A stretch of 64,000 bases of DNA from Oryzobacter faecalis (GCF_046764005.1 NZ_JBKOFW010000003.1:417838-481837), one strand, 5' to 3'; positions 8,488-17,410 are shown, counted from the first letter of the stretch. Program-made: numbers and translations. Notes: generated by a model not told the origin, from the letters alone.

Positions 8488-9621
8488 TTAGCGGTTCGGG
8501 TCGAACCCCGCGACGTCCTCGATGGGGCGTCCGGCCGGCCCGACGTAGCGAGAGCTCGGCCGGATGAGGCGACCGGTGCGCTTCTGCTCGAGGATGTGCG
8601 CCGACCAGCCGGCCGTGCGGGCGCAGGCGAACAGGGGCGTCATCATGTCGCCGGGGACGTCGGCGAAGTCGAGGAGGACGGCCGCCCAGTAGTCGACGTT
8701 GGTCTCCATCCGGCGCTCGGGGTGGCGCTCGGCGAGCTCGGCGATGGCCGCCTTCTCCAGCTCGAGGGCGACCTCGTAGCGGGGGGCGCCGAGCCGCCGG
8801 CAGGTCTCGCGCAGGACGGCGGCGCGCGGGTCGTAGGCGCGGTACACCCGGTGCCCGAATCCCATGAGCCGCTCCTTGCGGTCGAGGGTCTCGCGCACGT
8901 AGCGGCGGGCGTCGCCCATCTGCTCGACGCCCTCGATCATGTGCTGCGCGCGGCTCGGCGCCCCGCCGTGGAGCGGGCCGGACAGCGCGCCGATGGCGCC
9001 CGAGAGGCAGGCCGCGACGTCGGCGCCGGTGGAGGCGATGACGCGGGCCGTGAACGTCGAGGCGTTGACCCCGTGCTCGGCCGCGGAGATGAAGTAGGCG
9101 TCGATCGCCTCGACGTGCTTGGGGTCGGGCTCGCCGCGCCAGCGGATCATGAACCGCTCGGCGATGGTGCGGCCCTTGTCGACCTCGCTCTGGGGGACCA
9201 TCGGGGTCGCCTGGCCGTGCGCCGACTGGCCGATGAACGAGATCGCCATGACGGACGCGCGGGCGAGGTTGTCGCGGGCCTCGGTGTCGCCGATGTCGAG
9301 GAGCGGCTTGAAGCCCCACACCGGGGCGAGCTGCGCGAGGGCCGACTGGACGTCGACGCGGATGTCGCCGGTGTGGACCGGCAGCGGGAACGGCTCGGCC
9401 GGGGGCAGGCCTGGGTCGAGCTCGTTGTCGACGAGCAGGCCCCACACCTGGCCGAAGGAGACCCGGCCGACGAGGTCGTTGATGTCGACGCCCCGGTAGC
9501 GCAGCGCGCCGCCCTCCTTGTCGGGCTCGGCGATCTCGGACTCGAAGGCGATGACGCCCTCGAGGCCGGGTCGGAAGTCGGGGTCGTCGACCGTGGTCGT
9601 GGTCGCTGCCGTGCTCGTCAT
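8488..9621 (-). CDS. citA: Citrate synthase 2 family protein
   Basis: Condenses oxaloacetate and acetyl-CoA to citrate. 377 residues, the short actinobacterial citrate synthase form. Active-site segments are visible: LHGGAPSRAQHM (first His), GFGHRVYRAYDPRA (second His), and the late NVDYWAAVLLDFADVP stretch carrying the catalytic Asp. ATG at 9621 has GGAG five bases upstream. The substrate range of this branch includes 2-methylcitrate synthesis in some bacteria, but no prp genes are nearby. It stands alone between serC and the NYN gene. Confidence 0.92.
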   Translation of the reverse strand: MTSTAATTTTVDDPDFRPGLEGVIAFESEIAEPDKEGGALRYRGVDINDLVGRVSFGQVWGLLVDNELDPGLPPAEPFPLPVHTGDIRVDVQSALAQLAPVWGFKPLLDIGDTEARDNLARASVMAISFIGQSAHGQATPMVPQSEVDKGRTIAERFMIRWRGEPDPKHVEAIDAYFISAAEHGVNASTFTARVIASTGADVAACLSGAIGALSGPLHGGAPSRAQHMIEGVEQMGDARRYVRETLDRKERLMGFGHRVYRAYDPRAAVLRETCRRLGAPRYEVALELEKAAIAELAERHPERRMETNVDYWAAVLLDFADVPGDMMTPLFACARTAGWSAHILEQKRTGRLIRPSSRYVGPAGRPIEDVAGFDPNR

Positions 9622-9679
9622 GGGGTCTCCGCTCGTTGCTCGGCGCCGGTGTCGGGCGCGCCCATTGTGCACGCAGACG

Positions 9680-10582
9680 TCATTCGTTCCCACCGTTCGT
9701 CCCGGTGACCGGCGTCCCACCGGCGGTGCGCGTGTCGCGAACACGCATGTCAGGGGTGCCGGCGTCTCGGACCTCGAACAGCTCGGTGGCCTCGAGGAGC
9801 TTGCTGAGCCGCGCGTAGCCGTAGTTGCGCGAGTCGAAGCTCGACTGGTTCGAGATGCGCTGGCCGACCGTGCCGATGCGGGCCCAGCCACTGTCGTCGG
9901 CGGCGCTCTCGACGGCCCGGCGCAGGAGGGCGACGAGCTTGGCGTCGCCGCGCAGCTGGGCCCGCGTGGCCCGGCCCGGGGCGGACGGCGGGGACGCGGG
10001 CGCGGACGCCGCGGCGGGTGCGGTGGTCCTGGCCGCGGAGGCCTTCCTCGTCGACGCCTTCTTCGCGGTGGCCTTGGCCGTGCGCGAGGCCGGGGCGGTG
10101 GTGGGCGCCGGCTCGGGGTCCTCGCCCGGGTCCGCCTGGCCCGACGGTGAGGTGAGGCGGTCGAGGACGAGGAAGCGCGTGCACGCGCTCTGGAACGGCG
10201 CGGGCGTCTTCGCGTCACCGAACCCGTAGACCGCCACCCCGTGCTCGCGCAGGTGCATGACGAGCGGGGTGAAGTCGGCGTCGGAGGACACGAGCGCGAA
10301 GGCCTCGGGGCGCTGCGTGTGGAGGATCTCGACGGCGTCGACCGCGAGGGCGATGTCGCTGGCGTTCTTCCCCTTCGAGGGGTCGAACTGCTGCACCGGG
10401 CGAATCGCGTTGTCGTGCAGCACCTCCTGCCACGACTTCAGGCCCGACTTCGTCCAGTTCCCGTAGGCCCGACGGATGCTCGTCTCGCCGAAGGCCGACA
10501 GCTCGCTGAGGATGACGTCGATGCGTGCCGCCCGGGCGTTGTCGGCGTCGATGAGCAGCGCGATCCGCGCAGGGGTGTCCAT
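9680..10582 (-). CDS. NYN domain protein with C-terminal OST-HTH/LOTUS domain
   Basis: A 300-residue putative RNA-processing protein. The N-terminal half is a NYN (PIN-like) nuclease fold: the acidic residues sit in LLIDADNARAARID, GKNASDIALAVDAVE and SSDADFTPLV, as expected for metal-dependent RNA cleavage. A Lys/Ala/Thr-rich linker (about residues 165-215) leads to a LOTUS/OST-HTH module containing GWARIGTVGQRISNQS and YGYARLSKLLEAT, which in other proteins binds RNA. ATG at 10582 begins directly at the NYN fold. Known relatives include LabA-like proteins; the target is unknown. Confidence 0.88.
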   Translation of the reverse strand: MDTPARIALLIDADNARAARIDVILSELSAFGETSIRRAYGNWTKSGLKSWQEVLHDNAIRPVQQFDPSKGKNASDIALAVDAVEILHTQRPEAFALVSSDADFTPLVMHLREHGVAVYGFGDAKTPAPFQSACTRFLVLDRLTSPSGQADPGEDPEPAPTTAPASRTAKATAKKASTRKASAARTTAPAAASAPASPPSAPGRATRAQLRGDAKLVALLRRAVESAADDSGWARIGTVGQRISNQSSFDSRNYGYARLSKLLEATELFEVRDAGTPDMRVRDTRTAGGTPVTGTNGGNE

Positions 10583-10642
10583 GGTCGGGACCCTACGCCG
10601 ACGGCGGCGCCCAACCGTCGCCCCTCCCGCCACCCCCGTCGT

Positions 10643-10700
10643 CGCGACCTACCGCCTGGTACGCGTCGTGATCACAGCACTGACCAGGCGGTAGGTCGCG
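10643..10700. repeat. Perfect 18-bp inverted repeat between divergent genes
   Basis: Arms CGCGACCTACCGCCTGGT (10643-10660) and ACCAGGCGGTAGGTCGCG (10683-10700) are perfect complements around a 22-base loop that itself contains the palindrome GTGATCAC. It lies between the start codons of the NYN gene and the MFS gene, so it is not a terminator for either. It could be a dispersed intergenic repeat, an operator, or an RNA hairpin in one leader. Confidence 0.7.
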
Positions 10701-10742
10701 CTGGAGGGCGGGCGGGGGTGGGGCGTCGGGCATGATCGCCGG

Positions 10743-12023
10743 GTGCTGCGCTCCCACCTCCCGGACCTCACGCCGCTGCGGGAGAGCGCCGAGTACCGCC
10801 GCCTCTTCACCGGGTTCACCCTGTCCAACATCGGCTCGCAGCTGGCCGTCGTCACGATCGGCCTCCAGGTCTACGACCTCACCCGCTCCACGGCTGCGGT
10901 CGGTCTCGTCGGGCTGTTCGCCCTCGTGCCGCTCGTCGTCATGGGGCTCTACGGCGGCTCGCTCTCGGACCACCACGACCGGCGCCGCGTCGCCCTCGGC
11001 GCCAACCTCGTCGCGTGGGGCACCTCGATCGCCTGCGCCCTCCAGGCCTGGGCCGGCAACACCGAGGTGTGGCTGCTCTACGTGCTCGTGGCGGTGTGGA
11101 ACGGGGCGTTCGGGGTCAGCTCGCCGGCGCGCACGAGCATCTACCCCCGGATCCTGCCGCGCGCGCAGCTGCCGGCCGCCAACGCCCTGGGCGTCCTCGC
11201 GATGTCGACGGCGATGATGGCCGGTCCGCTGCTCGCGGGCGTCCTCGTCGACCAGGGCGGGTTCCGGGCCGCCTACACCGTCGACGTCGCGGTGACGATG
11301 GCCGCCCTGTGGGGGCTGGCGCGGCTGCGTCCGCTTCCGCCCGAGCCCCACGGGGAGGGCGGGGCCGGTCGGGCCGGGTTCGGCTCCGTCGTCGACGGGT
11401 TCCGCTTCCTGGGCACCGCCCCGAACGTGCGGATGACGTTCGTCGCCGACATCGCGGCCATGCTGCTCGCACAGCCGCGCGTCATCTTCCCGGCCGCCGG
11501 GGCGGTCATCCTCGGGGGCGGGGCGAGCACCGTCGGGGCGCTCTACGCGGCCGCTGCGGCGGGGGCCGTGCTCGCGACCCTGCTGTCCGGCCGGCTCGGG
11601 GCGGTCCGCCGGCAGGGCCTGGCCATCCTCGTGAGCATCGTCGGGTGGGGCCTCGGCATCGTGGGCCTCGGTGCCGCGCTGCTCGGCGCGGGAGGGTGGC
11701 TGACCCGGGAGCAGGCGTTCTGGGGTGCACTCGCCGCGATGGCGTTCGCCGGCGGGTCGGACGCGGTGAGCGCGGTGTTCCGGACGACGATCCTGCAGAC
11801 CGCGGCCCCGGACCGGATGCGCGGGCGGCTCCAGGGGGTGTTCATCGTCGTCGTCGCGGGTGGCCCCCGGGTCGGCGAGCTCGTCGGCGGTGCGGTCGCC
11901 GAGCGGATCGGCGAGGGCTGGATGGCCGTGTGGGGCGGGCTCGCGTGCGTCCTCGCCGTCCTGCTCCTCGGGCTGAGGCACCGCGGGTTCGTCCGCTACG
12001 ACGCCCGGCACCCGACCCCCTGA
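10743..12023 (+). CDS. MFS exporter of the EntS/MFS_3 type
   Basis: 426 residues with 12 predicted TM segments. The N-terminus ESAEYRRLFTGFTLSNIGSQLAVVTIGLQVYDLT and SLSDHHDRRRVALGANL (motif A) match the enterobactin exporter branch, as does DRMRGRLQGVFIVVVAGGP near the end. The GTG start at 10743 follows the large inverted repeat. No regulator or siderophore gene is adjacent, so the substrate is open. pdxH follows after 19 bases on the same strand and may be co-transcribed. Confidence 0.9.
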   Translation: MLRSHLPDLTPLRESAEYRRLFTGFTLSNIGSQLAVVTIGLQVYDLTRSTAAVGLVGLFALVPLVVMGLYGGSLSDHHDRRRVALGANLVAWGTSIACALQAWAGNTEVWLLYVLVAVWNGAFGVSSPARTSIYPRILPRAQLPAANALGVLAMSTAMMAGPLLAGVLVDQGGFRAAYTVDVAVTMAALWGLARLRPLPPEPHGEGGAGRAGFGSVVDGFRFLGTAPNVRMTFVADIAAMLLAQPRVIFPAAGAVILGGGASTVGALYAAAAAGAVLATLLSGRLGAVRRQGLAILVSIVGWGLGIVGLGAALLGAGGWLTREQAFWGALAAMAFAGGSDAVSAVFRTTILQTAAPDRMRGRLQGVFIVVVAGGPRVGELVGGAVAERIGEGWMAVWGGLACVLAVLLLGLRHRGFVRYDARHPTP

Positions 12024-12042
12024 CCCGGCCTACGATCGGGCC

Positions 12043-12720
12043 ATGGGCGAGGCGCGGGTCGACTACGACGGTGAGGGCATCTGCGAGGACGGGCTGCTCC
12101 CCACCCCGCTCGCCCAGGCGCGGGCCTGGCTCGACGCGGCGGTCGAGCGCGCGGCGTCCTCCGGCGACGTCCCCGAACCCACGGCGGTGTCGGTGGCGAC
12201 GGTCGACGCCGGCGGGCTGCCCAACGTGCGCACCGTCCTCCTGCGGGTGCTCGACGAGCGGGGCGTCGGCTTCTACACCGGGCTGACGTCGACGAAGGGG
12301 CGCGAGCTCGCAGCGCACCCCGCGGCGGCGGTGTCGCTGACGTGGCCCTCCATGTACCGGGCGGTGCGGTTCCGCGGGCCGGTGTCCGAGCTCGGCCGAG
12401 AGGAGGTCGCGGCCTACTTCCGCTCGCGGCCCTGGGGGTCGCGGATCTCGGCGTGGACCTCGCGCCAGTCCGAGCCGGTGGGGTCGCGGGCCGAGCTCGA
12501 GGCCGAGTACGAGCGGCTCGCGGCGCGCTGGCCCGACACCGGCTCGGCCGACGACGTCCCGGTGCCCGACGCGTGGGGCGGCTACCTCGTCACGCCCGAC
12601 GAGGTCGAGTTCTGGGGAGGTCGGCGCAACCGGCTCCACGACCGGCTCGTGTTCACCCGGGTCGGGCCCGGGGGGATGGACGAGGCCTCGGCCTGGGCGG
12701 TCTCGCGTCGCCAGCCCTGA
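12043..12720 (+). CDS. pdxH: Pyridoxamine 5'-phosphate oxidase
   Basis: FMN-dependent oxidase making pyridoxal 5'-phosphate from pyridoxine or pyridoxamine phosphate; 225 residues. FMN-binding and active-site stretches are recognisable: NVRTVLLRVLDERGVGFYTGLTSTKGRELAAHP, then the dimer region RSRPWGSRISAWTSRQSEPV, and the C-terminal signature of the family, WGGYLVTPDEVEFWGGRRNRLHDR. The ATG start sits 19 bases after the MFS stop. Full length, no missing parts. Confidence 0.95.
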   Translation: MGEARVDYDGEGICEDGLLPTPLAQARAWLDAAVERAASSGDVPEPTAVSVATVDAGGLPNVRTVLLRVLDERGVGFYTGLTSTKGRELAAHPAAAVSLTWPSMYRAVRFRGPVSELGREEVAAYFRSRPWGSRISAWTSRQSEPVGSRAELEAEYERLAARWPDTGSADDVPVPDAWGGYLVTPDEVEFWGGRRNRLHDRLVFTRVGPGGMDEASAWAVSRRQP

Positions 12721-12735
12721 GGACGCCCGCTCCGC

Positions 12736-13578
12736 TCAGGTGCGGTGGACCTTGTGGGCGGCCGCCTGCGCCCGCGGCTTGACGACGAGGAGGTCGACGT
12801 TGACGTGGGCCGGACGCGTGGCCATCCAGACGATGGCGTCGGCCACGTCCTCGGCGACCAGGGGCCCCGGGACGCCCTCGTAGACCCGGTCGGCGCGCTC
12901 GCGGTCGCCGTCGAAGCGGGTCAGGGAGAACTCGTCGGTGCGGACCATCCCCGGCGCCACGAGGGTGACGCGGACCGGCTGGTCGAACAGCTCGAGGCGC
13001 AGCGTCTCGGTCATGACGTGCACCCCGTGCTTGGCGGCCGTGTAGCCCGCGCCGCCCTCGTAGGCGGTGAAGCCCGCGACCGAGCCGACGTTGACGACGA
13101 CGCCCTCGCCGTCGGCCGCGACCAGCGCGGGGAGCACGGCCTTGGTGACCCGCAGCGTGCCGAGCACGTTGCTGTCGTACATCCGCTGCCACAGGTCGAC
13201 GTCGGCCTCGGCGACCGGCTCGAGGCCGAGGGCGCCGCCGGCGTTGTTGACGAGGACGTGGACGCGCGGCCCGGCCGCAGCCGCGAGGCGGGCGACGTCG
13301 GCGTCGGACGTGACGTCGCAGGCGACGGCGACTCCGTCGACCTCGTCGGCGAGCGCCTGTACCCGGTCTGCCCGACGGGCCGCGCAGACGACCCGGAAGC
13401 CGTGGTCGGCGAGGAGGCGTGCCGTGGCCGCACCGATGCCGCTGCTCGCGCCGGTGACGACGGCGGTGCGGCGCTCGTCGCGGACGCCCTCGAGCCACGG
13501 CCCGCCGGTCGCGACGAGGTGTGCGGAGGCGGCGCCGGTGGGCGTGAGGTCGTCGGTGGGCGGGACGGCGTCGGTCAT
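12736..13578 (-). CDS. Short-chain dehydrogenase/reductase
   Basis: A 280-residue NAD(P)-dependent oxidoreductase. The Rossmann signature TGASSGIG, the NNAG motif (LVNNAGGALG), a Ser in the GSVAG segment, and YTAAK (the Y-x-x-x-K catalytic pair) are all present. This is the 'classical' SDR class, close to serine or 3-hydroxy acid dehydrogenases of the YdfG type, but the substrate cannot be read from sequence. ATG at 13578 has GGGAG upstream and overlaps the stop of the thioesterase-like gene, so the two form a coupled pair. Confidence 0.9.
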   Translation of the reverse strand: MTDAVPPTDDLTPTGAASAHLVATGGPWLEGVRDERRTAVVTGASSGIGAATARLLADHGFRVVCAARRADRVQALADEVDGVAVACDVTSDADVARLAAAAGPRVHVLVNNAGGALGLEPVAEADVDLWQRMYDSNVLGTLRVTKAVLPALVAADGEGVVVNVGSVAGFTAYEGGAGYTAAKHGVHVMTETLRLELFDQPVRVTLVAPGMVRTDEFSLTRFDGDRERADRVYEGVPGPLVAEDVADAIVWMATRPAHVNVDLLVVKPRAQAAAHKVHRT

Positions 13579-14327
13579 GCGGTCTCCCTCGTCTCCCGGG
13601 GCCGGACGGTGGCGGGGTCGACGGCGACCCACGTCGCCTCGGCCCGCGCCAGCACCGTGCCCGATGGCGACAGGAGGACGCTGCCCGAGTGGTGGCGCCG
13701 CCCCTGCGACCCACGCTGCCACGCGAGGACGACGTGGGGCTCACCCGTCTCGGGGAGCGCGTGGAGACGGGCCGTCATCGTGCCGAGGACCATCGGCCGC
13801 CCGGCGATGCCCGCCGACCAGCCGCCCGGACAGTCGAGGGCGGCCCAGACGAGGGGCACCTCGGGGTCCTCCCCCGGGGTCCACGTCGTGGCGTACCGGC
13901 CGGACCCGTCGGCGAGGGGCCCCGGGCGCAGGCACAGGCCGTCCCCGGGGGTACGGGCGGTGCCGCAGGAGAAGCACGTGGGGAACGGGTGGTCCGCGAG
14001 GCCCTCGTACCGGTCCTCGGCCGCCCGGGCCTCCTCGAGGGTGGGGGCGGGCGGGAGCGGCTCGGTGAGGTCTGCGGCGGGGGTGGCCGTGGCGACGAGG
14101 TGGCCGCGGTCGAGGAGGCGGACGGTGACCACGGGCCCGCCCTCGCCCGGGGTGATCTCGGTGTCGAGGACCATCGGTCGGTCGAGCGGCGGGGGTGCGG
14201 ACAGGCGCACCGTGACGGCCGGGCGGTCGGCGGTCGTGGGGACGGTGCGCGCGACGGCGCCGCTCACCCAGCCGCCGTTGCCGGACTCCGGGGGGCCGCA
14301 GTACCGGCTGGGGATCGTCAGCTCCAT
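13575..14327 (-). CDS. Thioesterase-like (hotdog) hypothetical protein
   Basis: 250 residues, first gene of a coupled pair with the SDR. The sequence has two roughly similar halves: GGWVSGAVARTV near residue 18 and GGWSAGIAGRPMVLGTM in the second half, the pattern of a double-hotdog thioesterase-like fold. Between them is a Cys-rich segment, CFSCGTARTPGDGLCLRPG, which could bind a metal or stabilise a loop. No catalytic residue can be assigned. With the SDR this suggests acyl-thioester or short-chain acid chemistry, but that is inference. Confidence 0.65.
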   Translation of the reverse strand: MELTIPSRYCGPPESGNGGWVSGAVARTVPTTADRPAVTVRLSAPPPLDRPMVLDTEITPGEGGPVVTVRLLDRGHLVATATPAADLTEPLPPAPTLEEARAAEDRYEGLADHPFPTCFSCGTARTPGDGLCLRPGPLADGSGRYATTWTPGEDPEVPLVWAALDCPGGWSAGIAGRPMVLGTMTARLHALPETGEPHVVLAWQRGSQGRRHHSGSVLLSPSGTVLARAEATWVAVDPATVRPRETRETA

Positions 14328-14389
14328 CCGGCCAACCTACCGACGGCGACCGACGCGGCGGTCTCGTCCTCCACAGGGGACGGACGGGA

Positions 14390-14407
14390 TATCTTGACGT
14401 CAAGATA
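14390..14407. promoter_or_regulatory. Perfect 18-bp palindrome TATCTTGACGTCAAGATA
   Basis: A perfect dyad centred between 14398 and 14399, 27 bases before the ATG of the MFS gene at 14434. Palindromes with TCTTGA/TCAAGA half-sites are typical for dimeric winged-helix repressors of the MarR type; here a TTGACG hexamer lies inside it, so a bound regulator would cover a promoter. No regulator gene is adjacent, so the cognate factor must be elsewhere. Confidence 0.7.
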
Positions 14408-14433
14408 AAGCACGGCACCGAGAGGGAGGGGCG

Positions 14434-15672
14434 ATGGCGCAGGACTTCTCGCTGCGGCGGATCGCCGTCCCGGCGTTCGGGCCCTCCGCGATCTGGGCGG
14501 TCGGTGCGGGCGCGGTCCTGCCGGTCGTCGCCCTCAGCGCCCGCGACCTCGGCGCCTCCGTCGGGCTCGCCGCCCTCTTCGTCGGCCTCTCGACCCTCTC
14601 GGAGTTCGTCTCGGCCGTCCCGGCCGGCGTCCTCGTCGAACGGCTGGGGGAGCGGCGCGCCCTCGTCCTCGCCGGCGCCGCCGACGCCGCCGCCTGCCTC
14701 GTCGCCCTGGTCGCCCCGAATCTCTGGGTCCTCGGCCTGGCGGTCGTCCTCACCGGACCGAGCGGCGCCGTGTTCCTCCTGGCGCGGCAGTCCTACCTCA
14801 CCGCCGCCGCGCCCGTGCACCTGCGCGCCCGCGCGATGTCGACCCTCGGCGGGGTCACCCGGGCCGGCATGTTCCTCGGCCCGCTCGTCGGGGCGCCCGT
14901 CATCGCGTACGGGGGACCGCAGGCGGCCTTCGGCGTGGCCGTCGTCGCCGGCGCCCTCGCGGCGGCCCTCGCCGGGCGGGCCCGCGACCTCGGCCCGGCC
15001 GGCCACCCGACCGACGTCCCACCGGAGCGCCTGCGGGTCACCGAGGTCGCGCGCCGCCACCGCAGGGTCCTGCTGACCGTCGGCCTGGGCGTGCTCGGGC
15101 TGGGGCTCGCGCGGTCGGCCCGCGTCGTCGTCGTGCCCCTCTGGGCGGAGCACATCGGGCTGTCGCCGGCCCAGACCTCCCTCGTCTTCGCGGCCGCCGC
15201 CCTCGTCGAGGTCGTCCTCTTCTGGCCGGCCGGCACCGTCATGGACCGGCACGGGCGGGTGTGGGTCGCGGTCCCCGTCGCGGTGACGATCGGGCTCGCC
15301 CTCGTCCTCCTCCCACTGACGACGACGGTCGTCGGGGTGGCGGCCCTCACCCTGCTCATGGGGGTGGGCAACGGGCTGGGGTCGGGGATCGTCATGACCC
15401 TCGGCGCCGACGCAGCGCCTGCCGTCGGGCGCGCGCCGTTCCTCGGGCTGTGGCGGCTCGTGTCGCTCGTCGGGCACAACGGCGCCAGCCTCGTCGTCGG
15501 CGCGGTGGCGGCGCTGACGACGATCGGGGCGGCGAGCGTCTCGGTGGGCGTGCTCGCGCTCGCGGGCGGGGCGTGGCTGTGGCGCTGGCTCCCCGAGTAC
15601 GACCCCCGCCGCCGGACCCCTCCGCCCGGTCCTGCCGGACCGTCAGCGCCCGGTGTCGCCGGGCCCCCGTAG
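14434..15672 (+). CDS. MFS transporter
   Basis: 412 residues and 12 TM segments; motif A is AGVLVERLGERRALVL. The tail after the last TM is Pro-rich. ATG at 14434 follows GGGAGGGG. The 18-bp palindrome upstream suggests regulated expression. The DtxR gene starts only 10 bases after the stop, so a common transcript is likely. A metal- or siderophore-linked role is possible from that neighbour but is not shown by the sequence. Confidence 0.88.
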   Translation: MAQDFSLRRIAVPAFGPSAIWAVGAGAVLPVVALSARDLGASVGLAALFVGLSTLSEFVSAVPAGVLVERLGERRALVLAGAADAAACLVALVAPNLWVLGLAVVLTGPSGAVFLLARQSYLTAAAPVHLRARAMSTLGGVTRAGMFLGPLVGAPVIAYGGPQAAFGVAVVAGALAAALAGRARDLGPAGHPTDVPPERLRVTEVARRHRRVLLTVGLGVLGLGLARSARVVVVPLWAEHIGLSPAQTSLVFAAAALVEVVLFWPAGTVMDRHGRVWVAVPVAVTIGLALVLLPLTTTVVGVAALTLLMGVGNGLGSGIVMTLGADAAPAVGRAPFLGLWRLVSLVGHNGASLVVGAVAALTTIGAASVSVGVLALAGGAWLWRWLPEYDPRRRTPPPGPAGPSAPGVAGPP

Positions 15673-15682
15673 GCTGACCGCT

Positions 15683-16381
15683 GTGACGGACCTCATCGAC
15701 ACCACGGAGATGTACCTCCGCACCATCTTCGAGCTCGAGGAGGAGGGCATCACGCCCCTGCGCGCCCGCATCGCCGAGCGCCTCGGCCACTCCGGCCCCA
15801 CCGTCTCGCAGACGATCGGCCGCATGGAGCGCGACGGCCTCGTCCACGTCGCCGGCGACCGGCACCTCGAGCTCTCCGACGAAGGCCGCCTCCTCGCGAC
15901 GCGGGTCATGCGCAAGCACCGCATCGCCGAGCGGCTGCTCGTCGACGTCATCGGGCTCGAGTGGGAGTACGTCCACGACGAGGCGTGCCGCTGGGAGCAC
16001 GTCATGTCCGAGCGGGTCGAGCGCAAGATCCTCGCGATCCTCCCGGACCACGCCCTCTCCCCGTACGGCAACCCCATCCCCGGGCTCGAGGAGCTCGGCG
16101 ACCTCGGCGAGCGCATCGACTTCCGCCAGGGGCTGAACACCCTCGACGAGGTCGCGGGCGAGGAGGCCGTCACCGTCGTCGTGCGCCGCATCGGCGAGCC
16201 GGTCCAGGTCGACTCCGAGGCCCTCGCCCTGCTCACCGCCGCCGGGCTGCTGCCCGGCCAGCCGGCCCGCGTGCGGCGCGACGGCGCGCGCGTCGTCGCG
16301 TTCCGCGACGGCGCCGAGGAGTCCTCGGGCGTCTCGCTGCCGGGCGAGGTCGCCTCGCACGTGTTCGTCCAGGCGACCTGA
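15683..16381 (+). CDS. DtxR/IdeR family metal-dependent regulator
   Basis: Metal-activated winged-helix repressor of 232 residues, the three-domain IdeR/DtxR length. Counting from GTG 15683, the primary-site ligands M10, C102, E105 and H106 and the ancillary ligands H79, E83 and H98 all fall at exactly the classical DtxR positions, and the HTH is LRARIAERLGHSGPTVSQTI. The SH3-like C-terminal domain is present. C102 points to iron-dependent (IdeR/DtxR-type) rather than MntR-type sensing. The start choice is supported by this numbering. Confidence 0.94.
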   Translation: MTDLIDTTEMYLRTIFELEEEGITPLRARIAERLGHSGPTVSQTIGRMERDGLVHVAGDRHLELSDEGRLLATRVMRKHRIAERLLVDVIGLEWEYVHDEACRWEHVMSERVERKILAILPDHALSPYGNPIPGLEELGDLGERIDFRQGLNTLDEVAGEEAVTVVVRRIGEPVQVDSEALALLTAAGLLPGQPARVRRDGARVVAFRDGAEESSGVSLPGEVASHVFVQAT

Positions 16382-16584
16382 GTCACACCCTCGACGAGCC
16401 TGAGAGCGACCTCAGCGCGGATGGATCGGCGCATCGTCGCAGGTCAGATGGGGTTCGGCGGGTGGCCGGCCGTTGTCGGACCGTTCACCCGTCAACGACT
16501 CGCCGTTACCGGAATGTGACGTAGGGCCCCCCGGTGGCCTACGGTGGGTCGCGATCAGTACCCGCCCCGGAAGGCAAGTCCCCC

Positions 16585-17349
16585 GTGTCACGTCATCGTG
16601 CCCCCGGTCGGCGCCGCGCCCATGGTGCAGTTCGTCGTCTCCCGGACGGTTTCCCGCGCCTCAGTGCGTCGTGGGCCGTCAAGTCCGTCGCCAGCATCGG
16701 CGTCGTCGGCGGTGCCGCCGCCGCCCTGGCCCTCCCCGTGGGGGCCGAGCCCGGCGCCGCGGCGCTGAGCCTGCCCACCGCCACGACGAGTGCCGTCGAG
16801 GGCCGCGCCGCCGATGTCGCGTCGCGCTCCGCCGCCCGCTCGGCGCCCGAGCCGGCCGTCTCCGCCCCCGCGGAGGCCGCGCCCGCCGCCCCCGAGACCG
16901 TCGGTGTCACCGGCCTGAAGGCCGTCGCCAAGCCCACGCCGAAGCCGCAGGCCCGCTCGACCGCGTCGAAGAGCCCCTCCGGCGGCGGCGACACGTCGTA
17001 CGTCAAGGTGTCGGGCATCGCCGCGAAGTGCTCGGGCATCGGCCTGACGACGACCGCCAAGGTCCTCTGCACGGCCGTCGAGAACAAGTACGGCATTCCC
17101 TCGATCGGCGGCTACCGCCCGAACGCCGGGGAGCACAGCACCGGCCAGGCCATCGACTTCATGATCGGCAGCAGCTCCGAGGGCGACGCCGTCGCCGCGT
17201 TCGTGCAGGCCAACTACTCGCGCTACAACGTCAAGTACATCATCTGGCAGCAGCGCTACTGGGCGCCCGGCGAGGGCTGGAGCATGATGGAGGACCGCGG
17301 CTCGCCCACGGCGAACCACATGGACCACGTCCACGTCACGGTCAACTGA
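16585..17349 (+). CDS. Secreted protein with VldE-C/ARB_07466-type C-terminal domain
   Basis: 254 residues. A long Arg-rich N-terminus and a hydrophobic stretch (SVASIGVVGGAAAALALPVGA) form a signal peptide or anchor; an Ala/Pro/Ser/Thr-rich linker covers about residues 60-140. The C-terminal domain (KCSGIGLTTTAKVLCTAV... to the end) contains GGYRPNAGEHSTGQAIDF and NHMDHVHVTV, the His/Asp arrangement also seen in peptidase-like cell-wall hydrolases (D-Ala-D-Ala carboxypeptidase fold). GTG at 16585 with GGAAGG upstream is the likely start. Probably acts at the cell wall; activity unproven. Confidence 0.75.
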   Translation: MSRHRAPGRRRAHGAVRRLPDGFPRLSASWAVKSVASIGVVGGAAAALALPVGAEPGAAALSLPTATTSAVEGRAADVASRSAARSAPEPAVSAPAEAAPAAPETVGVTGLKAVAKPTPKPQARSTASKSPSGGGDTSYVKVSGIAAKCSGIGLTTTAKVLCTAVENKYGIPSIGGYRPNAGEHSTGQAIDFMIGSSSEGDAVAAFVQANYSRYNVKYIIWQQRYWAPGEGWSMMEDRGSPTANHMDHVHVTVN

Positions 17350-17370
17350 CCGCGCGCAGCACGACCACGA

Positions 17371-17403
17371 ACGGGCCCGTCACCGCACCGGTGACGGGCC
17401 CGT
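17371..17403. terminator. Bidirectional terminator hairpin
   Basis: Perfect 15-base stem ACGGGCCCGTCACCG (17371-17385) / CGGTGACGGGCCCGT (17389-17403) with a 3-base loop, located between the convergent stops at 17349 and 17411. No T-tract, but the very stable stem and placement fit a shared terminator. Confidence 0.85.
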
Positions 17404-17410
17404 CGTCGAC

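Noticed and set aside
12031..12045. GGGCCAT before pdxH as another copy of the palindromic motif
   Set aside because: Only one half-site; the ATG is the pdxH start codon itself and the left half is missing.
16382..16584. A ydaO-type (c-di-AMP) riboswitch in front of the secreted cell-wall-like gene
   Set aside because: Known actinobacterial context would fit, but I could not recognise the conserved core in this leader. A covariance-model search would decide.
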